The position numbers and the translations under genes are program-made. The notes under the pieces were generated by a model. That model had not been told where the DNA came from and ran no database searches. It was given only the letters and a program-made list of their open reading frames with translations. From Salinimicrobium sediminilitoris (lineage in GTDB: Bacteria > Bacteroidota > Bacteroidia > Flavobacteriales > Flavobacteriaceae), in assembly GCF_020866905.1 (NCBI RefSeq), contig NZ_JAIVCC010000001.1, positions 153,148-217,147 of the forward strand: a stretch of DNA of 64,000 bases, in the 5' to 3' direction. This document shows, one piece after another, positions 50,870-59,976 of the stretch; position 1 is the first letter of the stretch; every line of letters starts with the position of its first letter.

Positions 50870-53179
50870 ATGAGATCAATTAGAACTGCCTTTGCAGCTT
50901 TTTTTATTCTGTTTTCGGCAGGCGTTTTTGCCCAGGAGACTGAACAACAAACGGAGCAAACAGAAGGAGGACACATTAATGAGAATAAATTCCGACAACT
51001 GTATCAGGAATTTTCAACTCCAAATCAATACCGCACAGGTAGTGGAGCGCCAGGTCCTGCTTACTATCAAAATGAGGCCGATTATAAAATGGATATCGAG
51101 CTTGATGATCGTAATCAAAAATTGACCGGTCACGAAACCATTACTTACCACAATAATTCCCCCGATGACCTGGAGTACCTATGGGTACAACTGGATCAAA
51201 ATATACGTTCTAAAGATGCTGTAGCAAAATTAAAAGATGGGAATGGTATTTCACCAGTGGCCCAGCCGGGAGATTTTGTTTCAGAATATATGAAGGAACC
51301 ATTTGACGGCGGGTTTAATATTACTGAAGTGAGCGCCGACGGCAAACCTCTTAAAACAGTGATCAATAACACCATGATGAGGGTGGACCTTCCGCAGCCA
51401 TTAAAGGCAGGAGAGAAATTCACCTTTGATATTGGATGGTGGTACAACATTAACAACCACATTACAGATCGTGCCCGCTCGGGATATGAAAGCTTTGAGA
51501 AGGATGGGAACAATGCTTATGTTATTGCCCAGTTCTTTCCACGTATGGCCGTTTACAATGATGTAGAGGGATGGCAAAATTACCAGTTTTGGGGGAATGG
51601 AGAATTCGCGCTTCCTTTTGGGGATTACGAGGTGAATATTACTGTTCCTGCAGATCATATTCTTGACGGAACCGGGGAACTGGTAAACCGCAAGGAAGTA
51701 TTTTCAAAAGAAATGATGCGTCGTTACGAGGAGGCTAAGAAATCTTATGATAAGCCTGTGATGATCGTAACTCAGGAAGAAGCGGAAGCTGCCGAAAAAG
51801 GCTTTTCTGATAAGAAAAAAACCTGGAAACTCAAGGCCGAAATGGTAAGGGATTTTGCCTTTGCCACTTCTCGAAAGTTTATATGGGACATGATGGCTGT
51901 TGATTTGGGAGAAAAAGATGTCATGGCAGTGTCCCTTTACCCAAAAGAAGGAAATCCTCTGTGGGAAGATTATTCAACCAAAGTAGTTGCACATACTTTA
52001 AAGTCTTTTTCAGACCATACTTTTACCTATCCTTATCCCAAGTCGATTTCAGTTCATGCTAAAAATCAGGGAATGGAATATCCCATGATCTCATGGAACT
52101 ATGGTCGTCCAAATGAAGATGGTACCTATAGCGACCGTGTGAAGTATGGAATGATGAGTGTAATTATTCATGAGGTAGGACATAACTTCTTTCCTATGAT
52201 CGTAAACTCAGATGAGCGTCAATGGGGCTGGATGGATGAAGGTCTTGATACCTTTATGCAATACGTGGCCGAGCAGGAGTACGGTGAGAAATATCCTGAA
52301 GATATAGCGCCGCACACCAAATATCCTTCGAGAAGAGGAGAGCCTGCCAGGATCGTAAACTATATGAAAGGAGATCAAAAATATATTGCTCCCATCATGT
52401 CAAATCCCGAAAATGTTTATCAGCTGGGGAATAATGCCTACGGAAAACCCGCGACCGCATTAAATATCCTTAGGGAGACAGTAATGGGGAAAGAGCTTTT
52501 TGACCATGCATTTAAGACATACGCCCAAAGATGGATGTTCAAGCACCCAACCCCCGAAGATTTCTTTAGAACTATGGAAGACGCCTCGGCTGTTGATCTT
52601 GACTGGTTCTGGAGAGGTTGGTTCTATTCTACAGATTTTGTCGATATAGGAGTAGAGGAAGTTAAGAAGTTTCACGTGACAGATAAACCTACCAAACAAG
52701 GTACCGAATTGCTTAAACGCTATGGAGTTGAAGATCCATCTTCTATGGACCTGGTTTATGTGGTGGAAGAAGGCAGTGAAGAGTTTGATGCAAATATGAA
52801 AGGAAAAACTCCTGCGGAAAATGCACCGACTCTTAATGAATACATGATGGATAATTTCACTCCGCAGCAAAGAGCAGAGATGAAGATGCCGAAGTATTTC
52901 TATCAGGTGACTTTTAATAAACCAGGCGGATTGATTATGCCTGTGATAGTGGAATATACTTATGCCGATGGTACTTCTGAAAAAGTAACCTATCCGGCGC
53001 AAATCTGGAGAAAGAACGACCAGCAGGTAAGCAGGGCATTGGCTACAGATAAGGAGATCACTAAAATAGTAGTAGATCCCGATCTGGAGACTGCCGATGT
53101 GAATGTAAACAACAATTCATGGCCTAAAGAGGCAGAGGTGGATAAGTTCCAGGAGTTCAAGGAGAAGAACCAGGGCTAG
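50870..53179 (+). CDS. M1-family zinc metallopeptidase (gluzincin), exported
   Basis: A 769-residue exported protein from ATG 50870 (MRSIRTAFAAFFILFSAGVFAQ). After an N-terminal beta domain (LTGHETITYHNNSPDDLEYLWVQLDQN) the catalytic domain has GMEYPMISW (the exopeptidase GxMEN position is changed) and the zinc motif HEVGH at 434-438 with the third ligand Glu457 in WMDEG, the HExxH-x18-E spacing. Because GAMEN is not conserved, it may be an endo- or specialised aminopeptidase. The C-terminal ~150 residues are a beta domain. Operon with DUF6702; a terminator follows. Confidence 0.9.
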   Translation: MRSIRTAFAAFFILFSAGVFAQETEQQTEQTEGGHINENKFRQLYQEFSTPNQYRTGSGAPGPAYYQNEADYKMDIELDDRNQKLTGHETITYHNNSPDDLEYLWVQLDQNIRSKDAVAKLKDGNGISPVAQPGDFVSEYMKEPFDGGFNITEVSADGKPLKTVINNTMMRVDLPQPLKAGEKFTFDIGWWYNINNHITDRARSGYESFEKDGNNAYVIAQFFPRMAVYNDVEGWQNYQFWGNGEFALPFGDYEVNITVPADHILDGTGELVNRKEVFSKEMMRRYEEAKKSYDKPVMIVTQEEAEAAEKGFSDKKKTWKLKAEMVRDFAFATSRKFIWDMMAVDLGEKDVMAVSLYPKEGNPLWEDYSTKVVAHTLKSFSDHTFTYPYPKSISVHAKNQGMEYPMISWNYGRPNEDGTYSDRVKYGMMSVIIHEVGHNFFPMIVNSDERQWGWMDEGLDTFMQYVAEQEYGEKYPEDIAPHTKYPSRRGEPARIVNYMKGDQKYIAPIMSNPENVYQLGNNAYGKPATALNILRETVMGKELFDHAFKTYAQRWMFKHPTPEDFFRTMEDASAVDLDWFWRGWFYSTDFVDIGVEEVKKFHVTDKPTKQGTELLKRYGVEDPSSMDLVYVVEEGSEEFDANMKGKTPAENAPTLNEYMMDNFTPQQRAEMKMPKYFYQVTFNKPGGLIMPVIVEYTYADGTSEKVTYPAQIWRKNDQQVSRALATDKEITKIVVDPDLETADVNVNNNSWPKEAEVDKFQEFKEKNQG

Positions 53180-53300
53180 ACCACCCCGTCAGGCTTTCGC
53201 TTGCCACCCCTCCTTGAAAAAAAGAGGGGAGCGGATTGGGGTTCAAAACACCTGAAGGTGTTTTCCTCCTTCGGAGGAATTCAAGTAAGAAATTTAAAAG

Positions 53301-53325
53301 ACCCTCCCTTTTGGAGGGTTTTTTT
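53301..53325 (+). terminator. intrinsic terminator after the M1 peptidase gene
   Basis: ACCCTCC (53301-53307) and GGAGGGT (53313-53319) form a 7-bp stem with a five-base loop, followed by a T run. Confidence 0.75.
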
Positions 53326-53709
53326 GTGCTCATCCTCCCCCGGCCCCTTCAAGAGGGGAAGTGAGGTTTTAGCGCTGATTTTAGACGCTTGTGCTGCCGC
53401 AGGCAGGGGGTGTCAAAGGCACCCTGTGAGTTCCCCTCCTTACTAAGAGGGGTGCCCGCCGCAGGCGGGTGGGGTGGTCCGAAGACAGGTTACTCCGTAG
53501 GAGGTGCGTAGCTGTTGAAAACCAGTTTTGGCTCTTATTTTTGTAGCTCAGCGGCCACTAATCTATTTTCCACTCATCCTCCCCCAGCCCTCCAGGGAAG
53601 AATGCCCATTGGGCGAGGTGTTTCAAGTCTTGATTCTTGACTCTTGCACCACAATAGTCTTTCATCTTGTTTTTAACAAGGCACTCTTTTTAGTGATTGG
53701 AATAGTGAG

Positions 53710-53717
53710 TATATTTG
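53710..53717 (+). promoter_or_regulatory. -7 box of tatA
   Basis: TATATTTG, a perfect match, ends only six bases before the ATG at 53724, predicting a leaderless or near-leaderless mRNA. Confidence 0.5.
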
Positions 53718-53723
53718 CAACGT

Positions 53724-54005
53724 ATGCAAACACTTCCGTTATTTATTAGTGGTGCCGAGATTGGCTTTATCATGTTTATCCTGGTAATGGTTTTTGGTGC
53801 CGACAAGATTCCAGAGATCGCCCGTGGTCTGGGAAAAGGCATGCGCAGCATAAAAAATGCTACCAACGATATTAAATCGGAAGTAATGCGCAGCGCCGAA
53901 AAGAATGGAATGGATACTTCTGTAGGAGATGATGTCAAAAAAGAAGTTGATAAGGTAAAAGAAGAAATTGAGGAGCTAACCGGCTCTATCAAACGAAGAT
54001 TTTAA
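53724..54005 (+). CDS. tatA: Sec-independent protein translocase subunit TatA
   Basis: A 93-residue protein of the twin-arginine export pore. A single N-terminal span (AEIGFIMFILVMVF) is followed by the FG hinge (FGADKIPEIARGLGKGMRSIK) and an amphipathic helix, then a charged tail. I start it at ATG 53724 rather than at the in-frame TTG nine bases upstream. No tatC is nearby, which is common in this phylum. Confidence 0.92.
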   Translation: MQTLPLFISGAEIGFIMFILVMVFGADKIPEIARGLGKGMRSIKNATNDIKSEVMRSAEKNGMDTSVGDDVKKEVDKVKEEIEELTGSIKRRF

Positions 54006-54159
54006 TCCTTCAGGCACAAAATTCCACTCCCGAATTCAGCACATCAACCGCCCTTTTTGAAATCTTTTATATGAACCCTTTGACCTGTTGCAAGGATGAC
54101 AGGGAATAAAAATGCCAACAGCTAAGGCTTAATTGCGAACAGCTCTTCAAAAGAAATAT

Positions 54160-54167
54160 TAACTTCG
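54160..54167 (+). promoter_or_regulatory. -7 box of the O-methyltransferase gene
   Basis: TAACTTCG, a TAnnTTTG variant, ends 24 bases before the ATG at 54192. Confidence 0.35.
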
Positions 54168-54191
54168 TAATTCTAACTTTTAAACTTCCAA

Positions 54192-54833
54192 ATGCATTTT
54201 CTTCCACAAGAAATAGACGATTACGTTGTGGCACACTCAGCCAAAGAACCAGAATTACTTCAGCAACTAAACCGGGAAACGAATCAAAAGGTCCTGCAAC
54301 CGAGGATGCTCAGCGGACATTACCAGGGCAGGTTACTGAGCCTGTTGTCTAAATTGATTAATCCACAGAACATTTTAGAGATTGGCACTTACACCGGGTA
54401 TTCGGCTTTATGTTTAGCAGAAGGAATGAAAAACGATGGCGTACTTCACACCATTGACATCAATGAAGAATTGATAGATCTTCAAAAAAGGTATTTTGAA
54501 GCCTCTCCCTGGAAAGAACAGATCGTACAACATTTAGGTGACGCTACAGAGATCATTTCCTCCCTAAAGGTGGATTTTGACCTAGTGTTTATAGATGCCG
54601 ATAAACCAAATTATCCCACTTATTTTCAGCAGATCATGGAGAAGCTTCGACCCGGCGGGGTCATACTTTCAGATAATGTGCTTTGGAGCGGGAAGGTAGT
54701 GGAGCCGGTCAAAGAAGACGATGAATCTACCAAAGCTCTTTTGGAATACAATAAATTACTGGCAGAAGATGAAAGATTGGAAACGGTGATGTTGCCCGTG
54801 AGGGATGGGTTGACTATTTCAAGGAGGAAATAG
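54192..54833 (+). CDS. class I SAM-dependent O-methyltransferase (caffeoyl-CoA OMT family)
   Basis: A 213-residue soluble enzyme of the PF01596 type (as COMT and YrrM-like proteins). The SAM-binding motif is ILEIGTYTGYSALCLAEGM (near 65), the acidic DINEE loop follows, then the metal-binding DLVFIDADKPNYPTYF and GGVILSDNVLWSGKVV. Substrate unknown; a catechol or a hydroxyl group in an aromatic compound is typical. Kynureninase lies nearby, but the two are separated by a DUF559 gene on the opposite strand. Confidence 0.92.
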   Translation: MHFLPQEIDDYVVAHSAKEPELLQQLNRETNQKVLQPRMLSGHYQGRLLSLLSKLINPQNILEIGTYTGYSALCLAEGMKNDGVLHTIDINEELIDLQKRYFEASPWKEQIVQHLGDATEIISSLKVDFDLVFIDADKPNYPTYFQQIMEKLRPGGVILSDNVLWSGKVVEPVKEDDESTKALLEYNKLLAEDERLETVMLPVRDGLTISRRK

Positions 54834-54919
54834 CCTTTAGCTTTTAGCTGTTGGCCATTAGCTTCTGGCCGTTTGCTTTTTCCGTTTTGCCCCGGCCCTA
54901 AAGGGAGCCGGAAAAAGGT

Positions 54920-55309
54920 TTAGGAATTGATCTTTTCAGAAATAATTTTTAAAACTTTCTCCATATTTTGAATCACCTGCTGATTTGTGAAGCGAATAAC
55001 ATTTATGTCTTGAAACTGAATTAGTTCAGTACGGGTTTGATCTTTTATTTTTTGCTCTGAACTTTCGTGATATTCTCCATCCACTTCAATTACTAATTTC
55101 AGTTGATGTGAGTAAAAATCAGCAATGAAATGATTTATGGGGTGTTGCCTTCTAAAATGGTATGTTTTGAAAGGATCACAAATTAATTTTTCCCACAGAA
55201 GTTTTTCTGCCTCTGTCGGGTTGTTGCGAAGGTTCTCTGCCCGCTTGAAAATTTCAGATTGAGCACCTTTCCACATGCTGTTGTCATGATATGGATTATC
55301 TTTTTTCAC
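54920..55309 (-). CDS. DUF559-family (Vsr-like) endonuclease-fold protein
   Basis: A 129-residue protein. The sequence NLRNNPTEAEKLLWEKL, FRRQHPINHFIADFYSHQLKLVIEVDGEYH and INVIRFTNQQVIQNMEKVLKII is the DUF559 pattern, a Very-Short-Patch-Repair-like PD-(D/E)XK fold; the acidic residues and Lys in ADFYSHQLKLVIEVDG are the presumed catalytic centre. These proteins are scattered in repeat-rich areas of Bacteroidota genomes; function unproven. Here it sits between short repeat fragments (54834-54919, 55310-55460). Confidence 0.88.
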   Translation of the reverse strand: MKKDNPYHDNSMWKGAQSEIFKRAENLRNNPTEAEKLLWEKLICDPFKTYHFRRQHPINHFIADFYSHQLKLVIEVDGEYHESSEQKIKDQTRTELIQFQDINVIRFTNQQVIQNMEKVLKIISEKINS

Positions 55310-55466
55310 TACAGTAAATTTAGGAAAAACTAATTCTCACCCTTTAGGGAGGGGCCAAAGAATTTGTTTTTCCAGTGTTTACAATTTTTTTGGATTCTCT
55401 TGTGTGGTTCTGCCTCAACCCTAAAGCGGCCAGGAAAAAGTGTTATCCATCCCTCCAAAAAAAACG

Positions 55467-55474
55467 TATTTTTG
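55467..55474 (+). promoter_or_regulatory. -7 box of kynU
   Basis: TATTTTTG, a TAnnTTTG match, ends 16 bases before the ATG at 55491. Confidence 0.45.
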
Positions 55475-55490
55475 AACCAAACTTTCAGGA

Positions 55491-56792
55491 ATGACTTTCG
55501 AAAACACTAAAGAATCCGCTCAACAACTCGATCAGCAAGACCCTCTTCAATCCTATAGAGATCAATTTCTCTTTCCTAAAGTCAATGGCAAAGAAGTAAT
55601 TTACTTCACAGGGAATTCTCTGGGTCTGCAGCCAAAGAATGCAAAGAAATATGTGGATGAGATCATGACCGACTGGGCGGAGCTTGCGGTGGAAGGGCAT
55701 TTTGAGGCAGAGAAGCCCTGGTGGGACTATCATGAAAGATTTGCCGGGAAGCTGGCTCCTGTTGTAGGGGCAAAACCTTCGGAAGTTACGGTCATGAATA
55801 CCTTGACGGTAAACCTGCATTTATTGATGGTTTCTTTTTACCGGCCCACGAAGCAGCGTTTTAAGATCATTATGGAGGAGAAGGCTTTTCCCAGCGACCA
55901 GTATATGGTGGCGAGTCAGGTGCGGTTTCATGGATTGGATCCGGAGGAGGCAATTGTGGAGGTCAAAAAAAGGGAAGGAGAACATCATTTCAGGAAGGAA
56001 GATATTCTACAGACCATTGAAGAAGTAGGTGAGGAGTGTGCGCTGGTGTTGATGGGTGGCGTGAATTACTACAACGGTCAGGTGCTGGATATGGAAGTGA
56101 TTACAAAAGCCGGAAAAGAGGTAGGGGCTTTTGTGGGATGGGATCTTGCACATGCCGCCGGCAATGTCCAGCTGAAGCTTCATGAGTGGGGAGTGGATTT
56201 TGCCGCCTGGTGTAGTTATAAATATATGAACTCGGGCCCTGGAAATGCGTCGGGTTGTTATGTTCACGAACAATATCATGGTAAAAAAGATATCCCGCGT
56301 TTTGAGGGCTGGTGGGGGCACAATAAAGGAAGACGCTTTTTAATGGAACCGGAATTCCAACCCGAACCAAACGCCAACGCCTGGCAGATCTCTAATGCTC
56401 CAGTGTTGGCTTTAGCGCCTTACCTGGCGTCACTGGAATTATTTGAAGAGGTCGGAATGCCGGCCTTGATCGAAAAAAGAAATAAGATCGTAGCTTACCT
56501 CGAATTCATCCTGCAGGAGGTTGCAAAGGAAGTTGGAGGTAATTTCGAAATAATTACTCCGGAAGAAAGAGGTACTCAACTTTCCGTGTTTCTCCATGGG
56601 CAGGGGAAGGAGCTGTTTCATTATCTTATGAAGAATGGTGTAGTAACCGACTGGCGGGAACCGAATGTTATACGCTTAGCACCGGCACCTTTTTATTGTT
56701 CTTTTCAGGATATGTGGGAGTTTGGAAAGGTGTTGAAGGGATATTTTAAGAAGCAAGAGGCAAGAGCCAAGACTAAAAAATTCAGGATTTGA
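55491..56792 (+). CDS. kynU: kynureninase
   Basis: A 433-residue PLP enzyme of tryptophan breakdown that cleaves kynurenine (or 3-hydroxykynurenine) to anthranilate (or 3-hydroxyanthranilate) and alanine. Visible: IYFTGNSLGLQPKNAKKYVDE, the phosphate-binding VMNTLTVNLHLLM, the Asp/His segment GWDLAHAAGNVQL, and the PLP lysine in WCSYKYMNSGPG. Arg in VTDWREPNVIRLAPAP binds substrate. Length is normal. No other kynurenine-pathway gene is in the window. Confidence 0.96.
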   Translation: MTFENTKESAQQLDQQDPLQSYRDQFLFPKVNGKEVIYFTGNSLGLQPKNAKKYVDEIMTDWAELAVEGHFEAEKPWWDYHERFAGKLAPVVGAKPSEVTVMNTLTVNLHLLMVSFYRPTKQRFKIIMEEKAFPSDQYMVASQVRFHGLDPEEAIVEVKKREGEHHFRKEDILQTIEEVGEECALVLMGGVNYYNGQVLDMEVITKAGKEVGAFVGWDLAHAAGNVQLKLHEWGVDFAAWCSYKYMNSGPGNASGCYVHEQYHGKKDIPRFEGWWGHNKGRRFLMEPEFQPEPNANAWQISNAPVLALAPYLASLELFEEVGMPALIEKRNKIVAYLEFILQEVAKEVGGNFEIITPEERGTQLSVFLHGQGKELFHYLMKNGVVTDWREPNVIRLAPAPFYCSFQDMWEFGKVLKGYFKKQEARAKTKKFRI

Positions 56793-58664
56793 AGATGTGG
56801 GGGTGAAGATAAAGATTTTTTGGTGATCCCGAGAAAAATGGGTGAACGAGAGTGCAAGACATTTATGAAGGCTTTATTCCTTATTTTGTCCCGTAGGGAC
56901 GGTATATTGGTAAAAACAATATAACCTAGAACAAGGAGTGCCATAGGTACGGCAATATATCTTACGTACCAGTGGATTGCAACATGAAGACCCTGATACA
57001 AGTTCAGGGTGACGTTAGCTTGTCCTTTATCCACTGACCTTCGTGCATTAATTAAGCTAGTAGCTAATGGCCAAAAGCCAACATCAAAAGCTTTTCCATG
57101 TCACTCCATTACTCGGTCACTCCGTCACAACATCACAGAAAGGAACGGACACCTCACAACCGACAACTGATCCTTTGTCATTCCGAGCGCAGCTTTTGCG
57201 GAGCGAAGAATCTCTTTTATTTCTTACGTACAAGTGGATTGCATCGTGAAGACCCTGAAACAAGTTCAGGGTGACGTTAGCACAAAAGTTTTAAATCCTG
57301 GTTTTTTCTCTGTTTTTTGTCCACCTATCTCTATCCACTAATTAGAAGCTAACCAAAAGGCTTTTCTACCGACAGTCAGAATCGGTCGATTATTTCTCGC
57401 AGATCCCGAAGATTTTCCTAAATGCTTTTCCCGGCTCCCTTTAGGGAGGGGCAAAACGGGAAAAGAGAATGCTAATTGGATTAAAAAAAAGACCCTGAAA
57501 CAAGTTCAGGGTGACGTTAGCTTGTCCTCTGTCCACGGACCTCAGTGCATTAATTAAGCTGGCAGCTAATGGCCAAAAGCCAACAGCCAAAAGCTTTTCC
57601 ATGTCACTCCATTACTCGGTCACTCCGTCACAACATCACAGAAAGGAACGGACACCTCACAACCGACAACTGATCCTTTGTCATTCCGAGCGCAGCTTTT
57701 GCGGAGCGAAGAATCTCTTGATCTCCTTTTTTTACAAGTGGATTGCAACGAAAAGACCCTGAAACAAGTTCAGGGTGACGTTAGCTTGTCCTTTGTCCAC
57801 TGACCTTCGTGCATTATTAAGCTAGTAGCTAATGGCCAAAAGACAACAGCCAAAAGCTTTTCCATGTCACTCTATTACTCGGTCACTCCGTCACAACATC
57901 ACAGAAAGGAACGGACACCTCACAACCGACAACTGATCCTTTGTCATTCCGAGCGCAGCTTTTGCGGAGCGAAGAATCTCTTTATCTCCTTTTTTTACAA
58001 GTGGATTAAAAATGAAGACCCTGAAACAAGTTCAGGGTGACGTTAGCACAAAAGTCTTACATCCTCGATTTTTCTATGGATATTCAGAAACATTAACTGA
58101 TTATTTCTCGCAGATCCCGAAGATTTTTCAAATGCTTTTCCCGGCTCCCTTTAGGGAGGGGCAAAACGGGAAAAGAGAATGCTAAGTGTATTAAAAAAAA
58201 GACCCTGAAACAAGTTCAGGGTGACGTTAGCACAAAAGTCTTACATCCTCGATTTTTCTACGGATATTCAGAAACATTAACTGATTATTTCTCGCAGATC
58301 CCGAAGATTTTCCAAAATGCTTTTCCCGGCTCCCTTTAGGGAGGGGCAAAACGGGAAAAGAGAATGCTAATTGGATTAAGAACATGAAGACCCTGAAACA
58401 AGTTCAGGGTGACGTTCGCTGTTTTTTCCGTCCTCTGCCCACCGACCACCGTCCATTAATTAACAGTCAACAGCTTCACAACATCACTGCATCACTTCTT
58501 CACAGCGTTAAAACGTCATTCCATCACTCCATCACTCTGCCCAAATATCAAATAAATTTTAACTAACTGGTTGTAATTCAATAATTTATTTATAAATTTA
58601 ACATTCTTCCCCCTTTTTTACTATTCCCTCATCATTTGGATTATTAACCCTATAAATATGAATT
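56793..58664. repeat. 1.4-kb mosaic repeat array, units A and B separated by a 31-bp palindromic element
   Basis: Seven copies of GACCCTGAAACAAGTTCAGG + GTGACGTTAGC begin at 56989, 57251, 57491, 57755, 58017, 58201 and 58389. The spacings (262, 240, 264, 262, 184, 188) resolve two unit types. A contains GTCATTCCGAGCGCAGC and TCACTCCATTACTCGGTCAC; B contains CTCGCAGATCCCGAAGATTT and CCCGGCTCCCTTTAGGGAGG. The order is A-B-A-A-B-B. Flanks (56793-56988 and 58420-58664) hold fragments only. No gene is seen; open frames in it are repeat translations. Confidence 0.85.
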
Positions 58665-59441
58665 ATGAAAAAGTTGGTGTACTGGTTATTCCTGATCCCA
58701 TTGATGGTAATAGCCCAAAATTCGGAACAAAGCAATTAGCCTTACGCTGTATTTGAAAATGCCATTCTAACCCCTCAACCTGACAAAGTTCAGCAGTTCG
58801 AGCAGGGATTGGCTGCGCACAACAAAAACTTTCACGCTTCCGAACCTTATGGAGCGCGGGTTTACCATATCTCTAATGGACCCAATGTGGGTAAATATAT
58901 GTGGACCATGGGACCACTGCCGTGGGGTGCTATGGATGAAAGACCTGCTGATAAGGCACATGATGATGACTGGATCAATAACGTTGTAAAGTACATGACA
59001 GCAGATTCTGATCAGTCTTACTGGAAGTTTAACAATCAGCTGTCCAATTTCCTAAAAGATTTTAAAGTGAATAAGTTACTGGTAGATATGTACGATGTTA
59101 AGCGTTTTAAGGATGAAGGAGTGATGGCAGCGGTGGAAAAAGTGGCTAAGGTGATGAAGGAGAAATTTCCAGACATGACCTTTGGAATATACACCAATGA
59201 AATGCCTTCCACTAAAGATGGCCGGGATCTCTCCATGGTCTTCTTTTTTGACGATATGGCCTGGCTGGGAGAAGATCCCAAATTCGTTCAAGCCTATGAA
59301 GAGATGTATGGACAGGACAGCTGGAAGGATTTTATGAAAGAGTGGGGCGAGACAACAGATGGAAAACAATCTGAACTCTGGATCTTTGATCCCGAACTCA
59401 GCGGGCTGGGAGCTGATGTCAAGGCTATGGAAAGGCAGTAA
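58665..59441 (+). pseudogene. secreted protein gene interrupted by an in-frame TAG
   Basis: From ATG 58665 the frame gives a clean signal peptide (MKKLVYWLFLIPLMVIAQNS), then at codon 25 a TAG (58737-58739), and continues in the same frame as PYAVFENAILTPQPDKVQQF into a 210-residue open frame to 59441. One base change would restore a 258-codon secreted protein. No Met lies between the stop and residue 49. The body (YHISNGPNVGKYMWTMGPLPWG) is not a family I can name; it resembles exported flavobacterial proteins of unknown function. Either a nonsense mutation, a sequencing error or stop-codon readthrough. A good terminator still follows. Confidence 0.7.
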
Positions 59442-59460
59442 AATGATGTAGATCAATAAA

Positions 59461-59487
59461 AAATCCACTTTTAAAAAGTGGGTTTTT
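59461..59487 (+). terminator. intrinsic terminator after the interrupted secreted-protein gene
   Basis: CCACTTTT (59465-59472) and AAAAGTGG (59474-59481), followed by GTTTTTCTTTT, form a hairpin with A/T-rich inner pairs. It lies 20 bases past the stop. Confidence 0.7.
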
Positions 59488-59976
59488 CTTTTGCAATTAT
59501 GTCTAATTGATAACTGTCATTTCGAAGGAGCTGCTTCGGCGACTGAGAAATCTGCCACAATGATAGTATGAGGCGATTTTCTCTGTTAAGAATGCTGTTT
59601 GCTACTATTGGTGAGATCTCTCGTCGTGTGTTCTTTCTGCCGAAAGAAAACGCTCTGTGGAGATGACAAAGGATTTTGACCGACAACCGATAACTTACAA
59701 CTGCTTAAGCCAACAGCTAAAAGACTTATAATGCATTGCGAATTATCTCAATCTTCATACTTCTAAAATCTTACTTCCTCCTGCCTCTGTTCTCAATACA
59801 TTTCACTTCGCTCCAGCTCAGGAAAAAACCTCGAACTGACTACACTTCTACCTTTTCACTTCTAAAATCTAACTTCAAACGAGATCTCTCGTCGTGTGTT
59901 CTTTCTGCCGAAAGAAAACGCTCTGTCGAGATGACAAAGGATTTTGACCAACACCTATAACTCACAACCGAAAACT
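59488..59976. repeat. dispersed hairpin repeats between the interrupted gene and the OMP gene
   Basis: Copies of the GAGATCTCTCGTCGTGTGTT...CTCTGTCGAGATGACA element lie at 59613-59668 and 59881-59936. A related GTCATTTCGAAGGAGC...GAGAAATCT element lies near 59517. No gene is supported; the 74-codon frame at 59736 is composed largely of repeat. Confidence 0.7.

Larger units (their letters stand above)
53180..53723. other. repeat-rich gap between the M1 peptidase and tatA
   Basis: No gene is seen. The stretch holds CCACCCCGTCAGGC...CACCCCTCC blocks, ACACCTGAAGGTGT and CCTCCTTCGGAGG palindromes, and GTGCCCGCCGCAGGCGGGTG, all in the style of Flavobacteriia intergenic repeats and related to the CCCCTCC block of the 48.7-kb array. 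Confidence 0.6.

Noticed and set aside
57067-57762. Frames of 60-83 codons in the A/B mosaic
   Set aside because: They are composed of the repeated units and palindromes and stop at unit boundaries.
58658-58757. Alternative ATG frame (MNYEKVGVLVIPDP) over the interrupted secreted gene
   Set aside because: Short, stops at a TGA near 58755, and the competing frame gives a clear signal peptide.
59736-59960. 74-codon frame with a hydrophobic start
   Set aside because: Its second half is a copy of the dispersed hairpin element; no conserved protein pattern.
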